Origin: Rhodospirillum centenum SW
GTDB lineage: Bacteria; Pseudomonadota; Alphaproteobacteria; Azospirillales; Azospirillaceae
DNA: 64,000 bases
Assembly (NCBI RefSeq): GCF_000016185.1
Contig: NC_011420.2
Coordinates: 2,705,001 to 2,769,000, forward strand
Reading direction: 5' to 3'
The notes beneath the pieces are model-generated. The model was not told the DNA's origin, ran no database searches, and saw only the letters and a list, made by a program, of their open reading frames with translations. The position numbers and the translations under genes were made by a program. Positions 11,879 to 21,379 of the stretch are shown here, one piece after another (within the stretch, counting starts at the first letter, position 1; each line of letters begins with the position of its first letter).

Positions 11879-13120
11879 TCACCGCTGCGCGCGCCCGGCC
11901 AGATCCTGGGGCGTCAGGCGGATGTCGCGCATCACCTGGGCGCGGCCGCCGAGCGGCGGCAGATCCTGCCCGTCCAGGCTGACGACAAGGCCGCCGGCGT
12001 TACCCGTGTTCATCACCAGCCCCGGCACGTCCGGGGCGCGGAAACTGTCGCCCGGGCGCAGCACGCGCGACGCCCAGAGGGTGCCCTTGCCGTCGCGCAC
12101 CTGGATCCAGCTGTCCTCCGTGGCGCGGACGACGACGCGGACGGTCCCGTCGGTCTGGCCGAAGACGCGGCCCGGCGGCGGCGCGGCCGGGGGCGGGGAC
12201 GGTGCGGCCGAGGCCGCCGGTTCCTGCTGGGCCTCGGCGACCTCGGCCGGGGCCTCGGGCTCCTCCGCGGCGGAGGGCGGTACGGCGGGGCTGCCCAGAT
12301 CGGGAAGCTGGGGCACCTCGCTCTCCTCCGCCTCGCCCTGCGGTTCGGCCGGCGCGGCGGCCGTGGTCTGGCCGGGGACGGAAGACGGGGCGGTCTGCGG
12401 ACCGGCAGGCGCCGGCTGGACGGAGGGAGACTGGCCAGAGGGAGACTGCGCGGAGGGAGGCTGGGCCGGGGCGGACTGGTCCACGGAGGCGCCGACCTCC
12501 GGCGCCGTCGGCTGCGACTGCCCGACCAGCGCCTCGACCTGCCCGGGCGGCAGCACGGCCGCCGGGGCGGGGCTCTCTTCCGGGGCCGAGTCGCCGTAGA
12601 TCAGGCCGGCCAGCCGGTCGGGCAGGGCCGGCACCATGTCCGACAGGCTGCGGTCGGAAGCCGACAGCATGTACCAGCCGCCATAGACCACCAGCCCGGC
12701 CAGCAGGGCGATCAGGATCAGCGCACCGCCAGGGACCCGGCTTTCGTTCGCAGGTTCAGGGAAATAGAGTTCGGCCGGCGGCGGCGCCCCTGCCGTATCC
12801 TCCTTGTAGCGGCGCAGGACGGGGCCGGGCTCCAGCTCCATGGCCGTGGCGTAGCTGCGCAGGAAGCCGGTGACATAGGCCTGGCCGGGCAGATCGGCCC
12901 AGCGCCCCTGCTCGATCGCCTCCAGATAGTTGAGGCGGATGCGCAGCATCTCGGAGAGCTGCGGCAGGTCGTAGCCAAGCTCCAGGCGGCGCTGCCGCAG
13001 CAGCTCGCCGACATGGCGGATGTCATGGCGGGGGGCCGGACCCGGTTCGGGGGAGCCCTGCCCGGCCTGTGCCGGATCACCCTCGATCACGTCGAAATAC
13101 CTGCGCTTCTGTTCGGGCAT
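11879..13120 (-). CDS. RodZ-like protein with N-terminal HTH, one TM helix and DUF4115
   Basis: A 413-residue bitopic protein. Residues 33-105 form an HTH_25 domain (VGELLRQRRLELGYDLPQLSE...IRLNYLEAIEQGRW). One transmembrane helix follows (about 131-151). A long Pro/Ala/Gln/Ser-rich periplasmic linker comes next, then a C-terminal DUF4115 domain (VRVVVRATEDSWIQVRD ... LVVSLDGQDLPPLG). RodZ links MreB to the wall synthesis machinery and sets rod shape; the same domain order supports that role. The linker includes an in-frame 15-bp triplication (QSPSG-type pentads). I chose the ATG at 13120 over an upstream start that only adds 10 residues. Confidence 0.85.
   Translation of the reverse strand: MPEQKRRYFDVIEGDPAQAGQGSPEPGPAPRHDIRHVGELLRQRRLELGYDLPQLSEMLRIRLNYLEAIEQGRWADLPGQAYVTGFLRSYATAMELEPGPVLRRYKEDTAGAPPPAELYFPEPANESRVPGGALILIALLAGLVVYGGWYMLSASDRSLSDMVPALPDRLAGLIYGDSAPEESPAPAAVLPPGQVEALVGQSQPTAPEVGASVDQSAPAQPPSAQSPSGQSPSVQPAPAGPQTAPSSVPGQTTAAAPAEPQGEAEESEVPQLPDLGSPAVPPSAAEEPEAPAEVAEAQQEPAASAAPSPPPAAPPPGRVFGQTDGTVRVVVRATEDSWIQVRDGKGTLWASRVLRPGDSFRAPDVPGLVMNTGNAGGLVVSLDGQDLPPLGGRAQVMRDIRLTPQDLAGRAQR
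12421..12465. repeat. 15-bp triplication inside rodZ-like gene
   Basis: Three consecutive 15-base units (12421-12435, 12436-12450, 12451-12465) of the form CGGAGGGAGACTGGC. They encode Ser/Pro/Gln-rich pentads in the periplasmic linker. The unit is a multiple of three, so the frame is kept. Confidence 0.85.
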
Positions 13121-13353
13121 GGGTCCCGCCGGCACTGTCTGGCACAGCACCCGTCAGGAGTGCTGCACGCCTATGGCGCTACACGTCCACGGCGCTGCCC
13201 TGTCGGGCATCGCACGCACCGGCCCTGCTGCACCGACTGGCACCTCCGGCCGGGGTCGTGCCTGCGCCCTGTCCCTCACGTCGCTCGTCCGGTTTCTTAG
13301 CAACCGGCGGACGGACTCGCAACGGCGGAGGGCCCCCGCGGGGTCCCGTCACC

Positions 13354-15651
13354 TTAAACTTTCACGCCATGGTCACGCGCATAGGCCCTGAGCTTCGGGC
13401 GCAGGCTGTGGTCGCTGCCGTCCAGCAGCCTGTCCAGATAAGCGGCGACACGCCGCAGCTCCAGCGAGCGCAGCATCCCTTTCACCTCACCGAAGGCCGG
13501 CGGCGCCAGCGACAGGGTGCGGAAGCCCAGCCCCACCAGCGCCATGGCGTCCAGCGGCCGGCTGGCCATCTCGCCGCAGAGCGACAGCGGCACGCCGGCC
13601 GCGTCGCAGGCCCGCACCAGATCGCGCAGCAGCCGCAGCATGGGCGGCGACAGCACGTCGTAGCGGTTGTTCAGGATCGGGTTGCCGCGGTCGCAGGCGA
13701 ACAGGTACTGCAGCAGGTCGTTGGACCCGACCGACAGGAAATCCACGCGCGGCAGCAGGGCCGGCAACTGGAACAGCAGCGACGGCACCTCCACCATCAC
13801 GCCCACCAGCAGGCGGGCGGGCGGCGTGCCGCCGTCGGCCCGCAGCCGCGCCAGTTCCAGGTCCAGCACGCGGCGGGCCCGGTCCAGCTCGGCCACCTCG
13901 GCCACCATGGGGAACATCAGCCGCAGTTCGCGCCCCGCCGCCGCCCGCAGCATGGCGCGGAGCTGCTTGCGCAGCATGGCCGGCCGGTCCAGCCCGATGC
14001 GGATGGCCCGCCAGCCCAGCGCCGGGTTCTCCTCCGACAGGTCGGGGAAGTAGGGCAGCGTCTTGTCGCCGCCGACATCCAGGGTGCGGAAGACGACCGG
14101 CCGGTCCCCGGCGGCGTCCAGAACCTTGGCGTAGGACTCCTGCTGGGCCGCGACCTCCGGATAGGAGGCGCGGACCATGAAGGGGATTTCGGTGCGGTAG
14201 AGGCCGATGCCGTCCGCCCCGGTGGCGTGCAGGTGCGGCAGGTCGATGTGCAGCCCGCAGTTCAGCATGAGCTGCACCGCCACCCCGTCGCGCGTGACGG
14301 CGGGCAGGTCGCGCAGGGCGGCGAACTCGCGCTGGCGCTGCTCGCGGGCCAGCAGGCTCTTGCTGAAGGCGTCCTGGATGTCCTCCGCCGGACGGACGAA
14401 GACCTGGCCGTTGTCGCCGTCCACGATCAGGTAGTCCAGCGGCTCCACCCGCCCCAGCACCTCGTGGCACTGGCCGACGACGGGAATGTCCATGGCCCGG
14501 GCGACGATGGAGACATGGCTGTTGCTGGAGCCTTCCTCCAGCACCAGCCCCTTCAGCCGGCGGCGGTCGTAGTCCAGCAGTTCGGCCGGCCCCAGATTGC
14601 GGGCGACCAGCACGAACTCGTCCGGCAGGGTGCCGCCCTGCACGTCGTCGCCGCGGCCGGCCAGATGCTGGAGCAGGCGGTTGGTGACGTCGTCCAGGTC
14701 CAGCAGACGGTCGCGGATGTAGGGGTCGGCGGCCTGCGACATGCGGGCGCGGTTGTCGTTCTGCACCCGCTGCACCGCCGCCTCGGCCGTCAGGCCGGAG
14801 CGGATCGCCTCGCGGATGCGGCTCAGCCAGCCGCGGTCGTTGGCGAACATGCGGTAGGTCTGCATGATCTCGGCATGCTCGCCGTCGCGCTCGCCCAGGG
14901 CGATCAGGATCTGGTCGATGGCCAGATGCATGCCGTCCACCGCCTCCTGGAGGCGGCGCAGCTCGTGCTCGGGATCGTCTGCCACCATCTGCCGGATGGT
15001 GAGCTGCGGCCGGTGCAGCACGGCCAGCCCCATGCCGACGCCGCGGTTCAGGCTGGTGCCGTCCAGGCGGGAGGGCAGCAGGATCAGGTCGTCCGCGACC
15101 GACAGTTCCCGCCCGTCCACCAGTTCGCCGGCGGCGACCAGTTCGGCCACCACCATGGCGACGGTCTGGAGCGTCTCCACCTCCTGCTCGTCATAGTCGC
15201 GGCGGTCGGTGTGCTGGATCGCCAGCACGCCGCGCACGCGGCCGCCGCGCAGGATGGGCACGGCCATGAAGCTGTTGAACGGGTCCTCGCCCGTTTCCGG
15301 GCGGTAGGCGAAGTTGGGATGCGTCGGCGCGTTGCCCAGGGCGATCGGCCGGGCGTGCGCCGCCACGTCGCCGACCAGCCCCTCGCCCACCCGCAGGCGG
15401 GTGCGGTGGACGGCCGAGGGGTTCAGGCCGATGGTGGCGAACAGCTCCAGCACCTCGCCCGCCCGCATGACGTAGCAGGAGCAGACGTCGGCGCCCATCT
15501 CGTGCGCGATGGTCTTGACGATCTTGTCGAGGCGGTCCTGCGCCGTGCCGCTGCCGGCCATGACGTCGCGCAGACGCGCCAGCAACCGGCGTCCGGCGGC
15601 GGCCAGGTCCGGAGCGTGGCGCGGTCCCACGGTTCCCAGCGGAAGCGTCAT
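13354..15651 (-). CDS. ptsP: phosphoenolpyruvate-protein phosphotransferase PtsP (EI-Ntr)
   Basis: A 765-residue enzyme I of the nitrogen-type PTS, passing phosphate from PEP to NPr and on to EIIA-Ntr in the cytosol. An N-terminal GAF domain (about 20-175) is followed by the EI N-terminal region. The phospho-histidine lies in EEGSSNSHVSIVARAMDIPVVG, and the PEP-utilising barrel follows (DGIGLYRTEIPFM, LDVGGDKTLPYFP, VGVMVEVPSLL, FLSVGSNDLLQYLFACDR, LSLCGEMASRP). The GAF domain binds glutamine and 2-oxoglutarate signals in related proteins. It stands alone, separated from the next gene by 259 bases without recognisable coding. Confidence 0.96.
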   Translation of the reverse strand: MTLPLGTVGPRHAPDLAAAGRRLLARLRDVMAGSGTAQDRLDKIVKTIAHEMGADVCSCYVMRAGEVLELFATIGLNPSAVHRTRLRVGEGLVGDVAAHARPIALGNAPTHPNFAYRPETGEDPFNSFMAVPILRGGRVRGVLAIQHTDRRDYDEQEVETLQTVAMVVAELVAAGELVDGRELSVADDLILLPSRLDGTSLNRGVGMGLAVLHRPQLTIRQMVADDPEHELRRLQEAVDGMHLAIDQILIALGERDGEHAEIMQTYRMFANDRGWLSRIREAIRSGLTAEAAVQRVQNDNRARMSQAADPYIRDRLLDLDDVTNRLLQHLAGRGDDVQGGTLPDEFVLVARNLGPAELLDYDRRRLKGLVLEEGSSNSHVSIVARAMDIPVVGQCHEVLGRVEPLDYLIVDGDNGQVFVRPAEDIQDAFSKSLLAREQRQREFAALRDLPAVTRDGVAVQLMLNCGLHIDLPHLHATGADGIGLYRTEIPFMVRASYPEVAAQQESYAKVLDAAGDRPVVFRTLDVGGDKTLPYFPDLSEENPALGWRAIRIGLDRPAMLRKQLRAMLRAAAGRELRLMFPMVAEVAELDRARRVLDLELARLRADGGTPPARLLVGVMVEVPSLLFQLPALLPRVDFLSVGSNDLLQYLFACDRGNPILNNRYDVLSPPMLRLLRDLVRACDAAGVPLSLCGEMASRPLDAMALVGLGFRTLSLAPPAFGEVKGMLRSLELRRVAAYLDRLLDGSDHSLRPKLRAYARDHGVKV

Positions 15652-15910
15652 CTCGATCCTGGTCCCTGTCGGCCGGACAAGCCGGACCCTTGCCTCTCGC
15701 GTTGCTCGGACGGCGCATCATCGCACGGACCGCTGCCGCTGCCCATGCCGGAACGCCCCCTTCCCCGCGGCCCCCGCCCCGCCGGTTCTATAGGCCGCGC
15801 GGCCGGAGCGGAAGGGGGTAAAGGGATGCCCCGCCCGCCGACACCCTGCCGGAGCGGGGGCCGGGCGGCCGGTCGCCGCCCGGTGAGGGAGGCCGCGCGG
15901 TACGGGCGCG

Positions 15911-16939
15911 CTATTCGGAGGCGGGGTCGCGGCGGCGCAGGGCGGCGAGGGCCTGGTCGACCAGGTCGGCGATGATCTCGGCCGTGGGCTGCTCCCGCGT
16001 CACCATGCCGACCGACTGGCCCGCCATCAGCGAGCCGGTCTCCACATCGCCCTCGACCACGGCGCGGCGCAGGGCGCCGGCCCAGAAATGCTCGATCTCG
16101 AGCTGGGCCTCCTTCTGGTCCAGCTCGCCGCGGTCGAAGCGCGCGATCACCTCGTGCTGCTTCTCCTGGAACCGGCGGGTGCCCTCGTTCTGCAGGGCGC
16201 GCACGGGGATCACGGGGAAGCGGGTGTCCACCGCGCTGGAGAGCACGGCGTCGCGCGCACCGGCCCGGATGAAGGCCTGCTTGAAGCGGGGATGCGCCCG
16301 GCATTCCGTGGCGCAGACGAAGCGGGTGCCGAGCTGCACCCCGGCCGCCCCCATCTCCAGATAGCTCAGGATGGCCTCGCCGCGGCCGATGCCGCCGGCG
16401 ACGAAGACGGGAACCTCGTGCCCCACCTCCGGCAGGATCTCCTGCGCCAGCACCGAGGTGCTGACCGGGCCGATATGGCCGCCGGCCTCCGCCCCCTCGA
16501 TCACCAGGGCGTCCACGCCGCTGCGGATCAGCTTCTTCGCCAGCACCAGGGCCGGGGCGAAGCACATCACCCGCGCCCCGCCCTCCTTCAGCGTCCGGAT
16601 GGCGCCGCCCGGCGGCAGGCCGCCGGCCAGCACGACATGCCCGACCTTCTCCTCCAGGCAGACGCGCATCAGCGCGTCGAGCTGCGGGTGCAGCGTGATC
16701 AGGTTGACGCCGAACGGCCGGTCCGTGAGCGCGCGGGTGCCGCGGATCTCCTCCCGCAGCACCTCGGGCGGCATGGAACCCGAGGCGATGACGCCGAAGC
16801 CGCCCGCGTTGGAGATGGCGGAGACGAGGGTGCGCTCGGACACCCAGGCCATGGCGCCGCCCATCACGGCGACGTCGCTGCCCAGGAACTCCCGACCGCG
16901 CTGCCAGAGCCGGTCCAGATGCTGGCGATGCGCCGTCAT
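15911..16939 (-). CDS. NAD(P)H-dependent flavin oxidoreductase (nitronate monooxygenase family)
   Basis: A 342-residue FMN-binding TIM-barrel protein of the 2-nitropropane dioxygenase/nitronate monooxygenase family. Typical segments are visible: MGGAMAWVSERTLVSAISNAGGFGVIASGSM near the start, IEGAEAGGHIGP, PVFVAGGIGRGEAILSYLEMGAAGVQLGTRFV. These form the FMN site and the barrel. The class oxidises nitronates, but many members act on unknown substrates. It is followed by ptsP and preceded by lysC on the same strand, with no functional link obvious. Confidence 0.87.
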   Translation of the reverse strand: MTAHRQHLDRLWQRGREFLGSDVAVMGGAMAWVSERTLVSAISNAGGFGVIASGSMPPEVLREEIRGTRALTDRPFGVNLITLHPQLDALMRVCLEEKVGHVVLAGGLPPGGAIRTLKEGGARVMCFAPALVLAKKLIRSGVDALVIEGAEAGGHIGPVSTSVLAQEILPEVGHEVPVFVAGGIGRGEAILSYLEMGAAGVQLGTRFVCATECRAHPRFKQAFIRAGARDAVLSSAVDTRFPVIPVRALQNEGTRRFQEKQHEVIARFDRGELDQKEAQLEIEHFWAGALRRAVVEGDVETGSLMAGQSVGMVTREQPTAEIIADLVDQALAALRRRDPASE

Positions 16940-17009
16940 CGCGGCCCCCCGGTATGCGGAAGGGCCGGGCGGGCGGCGGCTCGGGCCGCGGTCACGGATA
17001 CCGGCATGG

Positions 17010-18245
17010 TCACGCCTGGTCCAGGCCGTAGACGGTGTGCAGGGCGCGCAGGGCCAGCTCGGTGTACTCCTCGGCCACCAGGACGCTGACCTTGATCTCG
17101 CTGGTCGAGATGACCTGGATGTTGATGCCGCGGTCGGCCAGCGCCTTGAACATGCGCTGCGCCACGCCGGCGTGGCTGCGCATGCCGACGCCGATGACGC
17201 TGATCTTCACGACGTCGCTGTCGGCGACGATGCGGCGGTAGGACAGTTCGTCCTTCGCCTTCTCCAGCACCTGCACGGCGCGGTCCAGATCGGCCTTGCC
17301 CACGGTGAAGGTCATGTCGGTGGTGGTGCCGTCCTCCGACACGTTCTGCACGATCATGTCCACGTTGATGGCCGCGTCGGCGAGCGGCCCGAAGATGCGG
17401 GCGGCCACGCCGGGGCGGTCGGCGACCCCGACCAGGGTGACCTTCGCTTCGTCGCGGCTGTAGGCGATGCCGCTGACCAGTTCCTGTTCCACGATTTCGT
17501 CCTCGTCAACGACCAGTGTTCCCGGCAGGTCGCTGCCGGGGGCCTCCTCGAAGGTGGAGAGCACCTGCACCCGCACCCGGTGTTTCATCGCCATCTCGAC
17601 CGACCGGGTCTGCAGTACCTTGGCGCCCAGGCTCGCCATCTCCAGCATCTCCTCGTAGGTGATGCGGGAGAGCTTGCGGGCCTTCGCCACGATGCGCGGG
17701 TCGGTGGTGTAGACGCCGTCCACGTCGGTGTAGATGTCGCAACGCTCCGCGCCCAGTGCTGCGGCCAGCGCCACCGCCGAGGTGTCGGAACCGCCGCGGC
17801 CCAGCGTGCTGATCCGGTTGCGGTGGGACACGCCCTGGAAGCCGGCGACCACCGCGACCTCGCCGGTCTTCATGCGGCGGTCGATCTCGGTGGTGTCGAT
17901 CCGTTCGATCCGCGCCTTGGCGTGCACGTCGTCGGTCAGGATCGGGATCTGCCAGCCCTGCCAGGAGCGGGCGGTGATGCCCAGATCCTGCAGTGCGATC
18001 GCCAGCAGACCGCTGGTCACCTGCTCGCCCGAAGCGACCACCGCGTCGTACTCGCGCGCATCGTAGATGCGGCTGATGCTGCGGCAGTATTCCACGAGCT
18101 GGTTCGTCACGCCGGACATGGCGGAAACGACGACGGCCACCTCGTGCCCGGCATCGACCTCCTGCTTCACCTTGCGGGCGACGTTGCGGATGCGTTCGAT
18201 GTCGCCGACCGAGGTGCCGCCGAATTTGAGGACGAGTCGCGCCAT
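17010..18245 (-). CDS. lysC: aspartate kinase
   Basis: A 411-residue enzyme that phosphorylates aspartate, the first step towards Lys, Met, Thr and diaminopimelate. The kinase domain starts MARLVLKFGGTSVGDIERI and contains GRGGSDTSAVALAAALGAERCDIYTDVDGVYTTDPR. Two ACT domains occupy about residues 265-411 (VTLVGVADRPGVAARIFGPLADAAINVDMI; VSVIGVGMRSHAGVAQ-like). This layout usually gives feedback inhibition by lysine and/or threonine. The start is fixed by the KFGGTS motif at residue 7. It is divergent from ubiG. Confidence 0.96.
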   Translation of the reverse strand: MARLVLKFGGTSVGDIERIRNVARKVKQEVDAGHEVAVVVSAMSGVTNQLVEYCRSISRIYDAREYDAVVASGEQVTSGLLAIALQDLGITARSWQGWQIPILTDDVHAKARIERIDTTEIDRRMKTGEVAVVAGFQGVSHRNRISTLGRGGSDTSAVALAAALGAERCDIYTDVDGVYTTDPRIVAKARKLSRITYEEMLEMASLGAKVLQTRSVEMAMKHRVRVQVLSTFEEAPGSDLPGTLVVDEDEIVEQELVSGIAYSRDEAKVTLVGVADRPGVAARIFGPLADAAINVDMIVQNVSEDGTTTDMTFTVGKADLDRAVQVLEKAKDELSYRRIVADSDVVKISVIGVGMRSHAGVAQRMFKALADRGINIQVISTSEIKVSVLVAEEYTELALRALHTVYGLDQA

Positions 18246-18599
18246 AATCTGTCCGCCGAAGGTCCTGACCGCCGAAGCGCCTGTCCAGGGGACCCGCGAC
18301 GCCGGGCCGCATTGGGCCGGCACCGGGGGCCGTGGTCCGATCGGGCCGCCGCGGCGACCCGGTTCCGTGCGGAACCGGACGGGCGCCCGGCCCCCGCCCC
18401 CGGAACGGATGAAGTTGGCGCGCGGAAGCCGCGCCAGCCTTGCCGTCAAGGGGCGGGCTATCCATACTCGCTTGGCCGGGGTGGCGCAAGCCGGGCCCGG
18501 ACCGGCGGGCATCCCTGCCAAATCTTGTTGCCACCCTGGAAGGATGCCGCCATGAAACGGCCCATCCGACGCCCCCCGTTGAACGTGAGGATTCCCCCG
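18246..18599. other. divergent lysC/ubiG spacer
   Basis: This 350-base gap contains the presumed start sites of two divergent genes. A plausible plus-strand promoter lies at 18440-18468. The 18280-18420 part is rich in short GC inverted repeats but shows no clear riboswitch; I looked for a lysine-riboswitch-like architecture upstream of lysC and could not recognise one. Confidence 0.5.
18440..18468 (+). promoter_or_regulatory. possible sigma-70-type promoter for ubiG
   Basis: TTGCCG (18440-18445) and CATACT (18463-18468) are separated by 17 bases, about 130 bases upstream of the ubiG start. Match to consensus is partial. Confidence 0.35.
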
Positions 18600-19391
18600 A
18601 TGAACGCCGCGGCCAACGCGCCCCGCTCCACCCCCGGTTCCGGTGCGACCCCCGGTCCCCGCACCACCGTGGACCCCGGCGAGGTCGAGCGATTCTCCGC
18701 CATGGCGGCGGAATGGTGGGACCCGCGCGGCAAGTTCAGCCCGCTGCACAAGTTCAACCCGGTGCGTCTGGCCTATATCCGCGACGCCCTGTGCGACCGC
18801 TGGGGCCGCGATCCCATGGCGGAGCGCCCGCTGGAGGGCATCCGCATCCTGGACGTGGGCTGCGGCGGCGGCCTGATCGCCGAGCCGCTGGCCCGGCTGG
18901 GGGCGGAGGTGGTCGGCATCGACGCCTCCGAACGCAACGTGAAGACGGCCGCCACCCACGCGCTGGAGACCGGCACGACGGTGGACTACCGCGTCGGCAC
19001 GGCGGAGGCCCTGGCCGCGACGGGCGAGCGTTTCGACGTGGTGCTGGCGCTGGAGATCGTGGAGCACGTCGCCGACGTGGATCTGCTGCTGACCGCCATC
19101 ACCACCCTGACGAAGCAGGACGGCCTGCTGTTCATGGCGACCGTCAACCGCACGGCGAAGTCCTTCGTCATGGCGATCGTCGGCGCCGAGTACGTGCTGC
19201 GCTGGCTGCCGCGGGGCACGCATGACTGGCGCAAGTTCATCCGCCCGTCGGAGCTGGCGACCGGCCTGCGCCAGCTCGGCTTCGGCATCAAGAACCTGAC
19301 CGGGCTGATCTACAACCCGATGACGGACCGCTTCTCGCTCGCGGAGCGCGACGTGGACGTGAACTACATGCTGTATGCCGCGCGGGACTGA
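18600..19391 (+). CDS. ubiG: ubiquinone biosynthesis O-methyltransferase UbiG
   Basis: A 263-residue SAM methyltransferase that carries out both O-methylations of the ubiquinone ring. The conserved N-terminal stretch VDPGEVERFSAMAAEWWDPRGKFSPLHKFNPVRL identifies UbiG. The SAM motif is ILDVGCGGGLIAEPLARLGAEVVGIDAS, and the HDWRKFIRPSEL segment is typical. Two starts are possible: ATG 18600 (GAGG 9 bases upstream) and ATG 18552 (GGAAGGA 7 bases upstream), the latter adding 16 Arg/Pro-rich residues; the conserved core begins after both. A single gene, divergent from lysC. Confidence 0.95.
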   Translation: MNAAANAPRSTPGSGATPGPRTTVDPGEVERFSAMAAEWWDPRGKFSPLHKFNPVRLAYIRDALCDRWGRDPMAERPLEGIRILDVGCGGGLIAEPLARLGAEVVGIDASERNVKTAATHALETGTTVDYRVGTAEALAATGERFDVVLALEIVEHVADVDLLLTAITTLTKQDGLLFMATVNRTAKSFVMAIVGAEYVLRWLPRGTHDWRKFIRPSELATGLRQLGFGIKNLTGLIYNPMTDRFSLAERDVDVNYMLYAARD

Positions 19392-19454
19392 TGGCCTGTT
19401 CCCGCTCCCGTGGTAGAGTAACGCGCTTCTGCTGACGGGAACGCCACGACGACC

Positions 19455-21293
19455 ATGGACGCCCAGCCCCCCCGGCCGGCTCTGCCCGGAACCCGCCCGG
19501 CATCGGGGTCCGCCGCGGCACAGGCCGCCGGCGCGACCCCCGCCGCGCACGGGACGGCGGGTCCGGACGGGAAGAGCGGGCCGGACGGGGTGGCGGGCCG
19601 GGACGGGAAGGACAGCCTGTCGGCAACCACCCTGGTCGGCGTGGCGGCGGGCGTGGTGCTGCTGTTCGTGCTGGCGATCCTGCTGCTGGTCGCGCGCGAG
19701 GACCGGCGGGAGATGGTCGCCCATGCCGGCCGGCTGGCCGCCAACACCGCCCTGCTGCTGGCGGAGCAGGCCGGACAGCTTGTCGCCGCCAGCGAGGTGG
19801 TGCTGGACGAGGCCGCCGCTCTGGCCGGCCCGCCCGACGCACCGATCCCGGACACCCTGGATGTCCATCGGGAACTGCGCCGGCTGGTCGCCACCTGGGA
19901 CCATGCGAACTCCGTCTACCTGATGGATGCCGGCGGCCGCAGTGTCGTCAGCAGCCGCGAATTCCCCATGCGGGTCTTCGAAGTGCCCGAACGGCATTAC
20001 CTGCAGGTCCAGCACCGGCGGACCGTGGCGGGAGAACCCCCGCTGATGGTCCTGGACCGGGTGGAGAACAGCATCTTCACCGGCGGCAACCTCCTGATCC
20101 TGACCAAGCCGCTGCCGGCACCGACGGGCATCTTCCGCGGCGTGGCCGGACTGGCCGTGGCGGAGGAGTTCTTCCGGAATTTCTACCAGCAGGTGGATGT
20201 CGGCTTCGGGCTGGCCATCCTGCTGCTGGGCGCGGACCGGCAGGTGCTGGTGCGGCATGTCCAGGGCGCCGATGCGGGAGCGGAAGAGAGAACGGCCCCG
20301 GAAGAGAGCCCGGCGCCGCCGGCCCCGCCGCCCGGCGGCATGCTGCGCCTGTCCACGCCCGGCGAGGGCGACCGCCTCTATGCCGAGGCCCCGGTCCGCG
20401 GCCGCGACCTGCGCGTCATGGTCGGGCTGGACGCCACGGCGCTGGAGACGCGCTGGCGGGAGCGGCTGCGCGTCTATCTGCTGATCGCCGCCATCGCCGC
20501 CACGGGCGTGGCGGGGCTGGGCCTCTTGGCGCTGCGCTGGGCGCGGCGCGAAGCAGAGGCGCGCGACCGGCTGGAGGAAGCCAACCACCTGCTGGAACAG
20601 CGTGTCGGCGAGCGCACGGCCGAACTGTCCGAAAGCAATGCGGAGCTGGAACTGGCGCTGAAGGACAGGGAGGTGCTGTTCCGCGAGGTCCACCACCGGG
20701 TGAAGAACAACCTCCAGCTCGTCTCCAGCCTGCTGCGGCTCCAGGCCATGCGACTGCCGGCGGAGCTGCGCCAGGGCTTCGAGGACAGCCTGTCCCGCAT
20801 CCAGTCCATGAGTCTGGTCCACGAACTGCTGTACCGCACCAACCAGCCCTCACGGGTGGATTTCGCGGACTATCTGCGCCGGCTGGCGCCGACCCTGGCC
20901 GAGTGCTTCCTGCCCGACCCCGACCGGATCGCCATCGAGGTGGCGGCGGAACCGCTGGAACTGGAACTGGACACCGCCATCCCGCTGGGCCTGCTGGCCG
21001 GGGAGCTGATCACCAACGCCCTGAAGCACGCCTTTCCCGACGGCCGCGCCGGCTGCCTCACGGTCCGGCTGGAGCGCGGGACAGAGGGCGACGGGGTGCT
21101 GCTGACCATCGCCGACGACGGCGTCGGGCTGGCGCCCGGGCCGGCGGACACCCGCGCGGACGGCGGCGGGCTCGGCATGGTGCTGGTGCAGTCGCTGGCC
21201 GCCCAGGTGCAGGCCACGCTTTCGACCCGGCCCGGCGCGCCCGGCACGCGCCACCACGTCCTGCTGCCCGGGGCCGTAACGACCAGGGACTGA
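19455..21293 (+). CDS. membrane sensor histidine kinase, HisKA_2/HWE-like
   Basis: A 612-residue orphan sensor. A low-complexity Pro/Ala/Gly head with GPDGK-type repeats (about residues 36-52) precedes transmembrane helix 1 (57-80). A periplasmic sensor region of about 250 residues (PDC/dCache-like) is followed by helix 2 (about 337-360), a coiled coil with [20 protein letters not shown], then the H-box [21 protein letters not shown] (H413/H414). The ATPase part includes [10 protein letters not shown] and IADDGVGL. The H-box and the absence of a classical F-box place it with the HisKA_2 family, often used in general stress or light responses. No response regulator gene adjoins it, so its partner is unknown. 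Confidence 0.88.
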   Translation: MDAQPPRPALPGTRPASGSAAAQAAGATPAAHGTAGPDGKSGPDGVAGRDGKDSLSATTLVGVAAGVVLLFVLAILLLVAREDRREMVAHAGRLAANTALLLAEQAGQLVAASEVVLDEAAALAGPPDAPIPDTLDVHRELRRLVATWDHANSVYLMDAGGRSVVSSREFPMRVFEVPERHYLQVQHRRTVAGEPPLMVLDRVENSIFTGGNLLILTKPLPAPTGIFRGVAGLAVAEEFFRNFYQQVDVGFGLAILLLGADRQVLVRHVQGADAGAEERTAPEESPAPPAPPPGGMLRLSTPGEGDRLYAEAPVRGRDLRVMVGLDATALETRWRERLRVYLLIAAIAATGVAGLGLLALRWARREAEARDRLEEANHLLEQRVGERTAELSESNAELELALKDREVLFREVHHRVKNNLQLVSSLLRLQAMRLPAELRQGFEDSLSRIQSMSLVHELLYRTNQPSRVDFADYLRRLAPTLAECFLPDPDRIAIEVAAEPLELELDTAIPLGLLAGELITNALKHAFPDGRAGCLTVRLERGTEGDGVLLTIADDGVGLAPGPADTRADGGGLGMVLVQSLAAQVQATLSTRPGAPGTRHHVLLPGAVTTRD

Positions 21294-21379
21294 CCGCGCC
21301 CCCCGCCCGGCCGTGGCCGGGGACGTTCCGCGCCGTCCGCTGTTGCAGGCCCGGCAACGGCAAAGGACGGAGGAGCGGC

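Noticed and set aside
18246-18420. Lysine riboswitch upstream of lysC
   Set aside because: No recognisable conserved junction or kink-turn sequence; only generic GC stem-loops.
18246-20822. Upstream extension of the lysC frame across ubiG and the sensor kinase
   Set aside because: Aspartate kinase starts at MARLVLKFGGTS; the extension is antisense to two real genes and has no conserved sequence.
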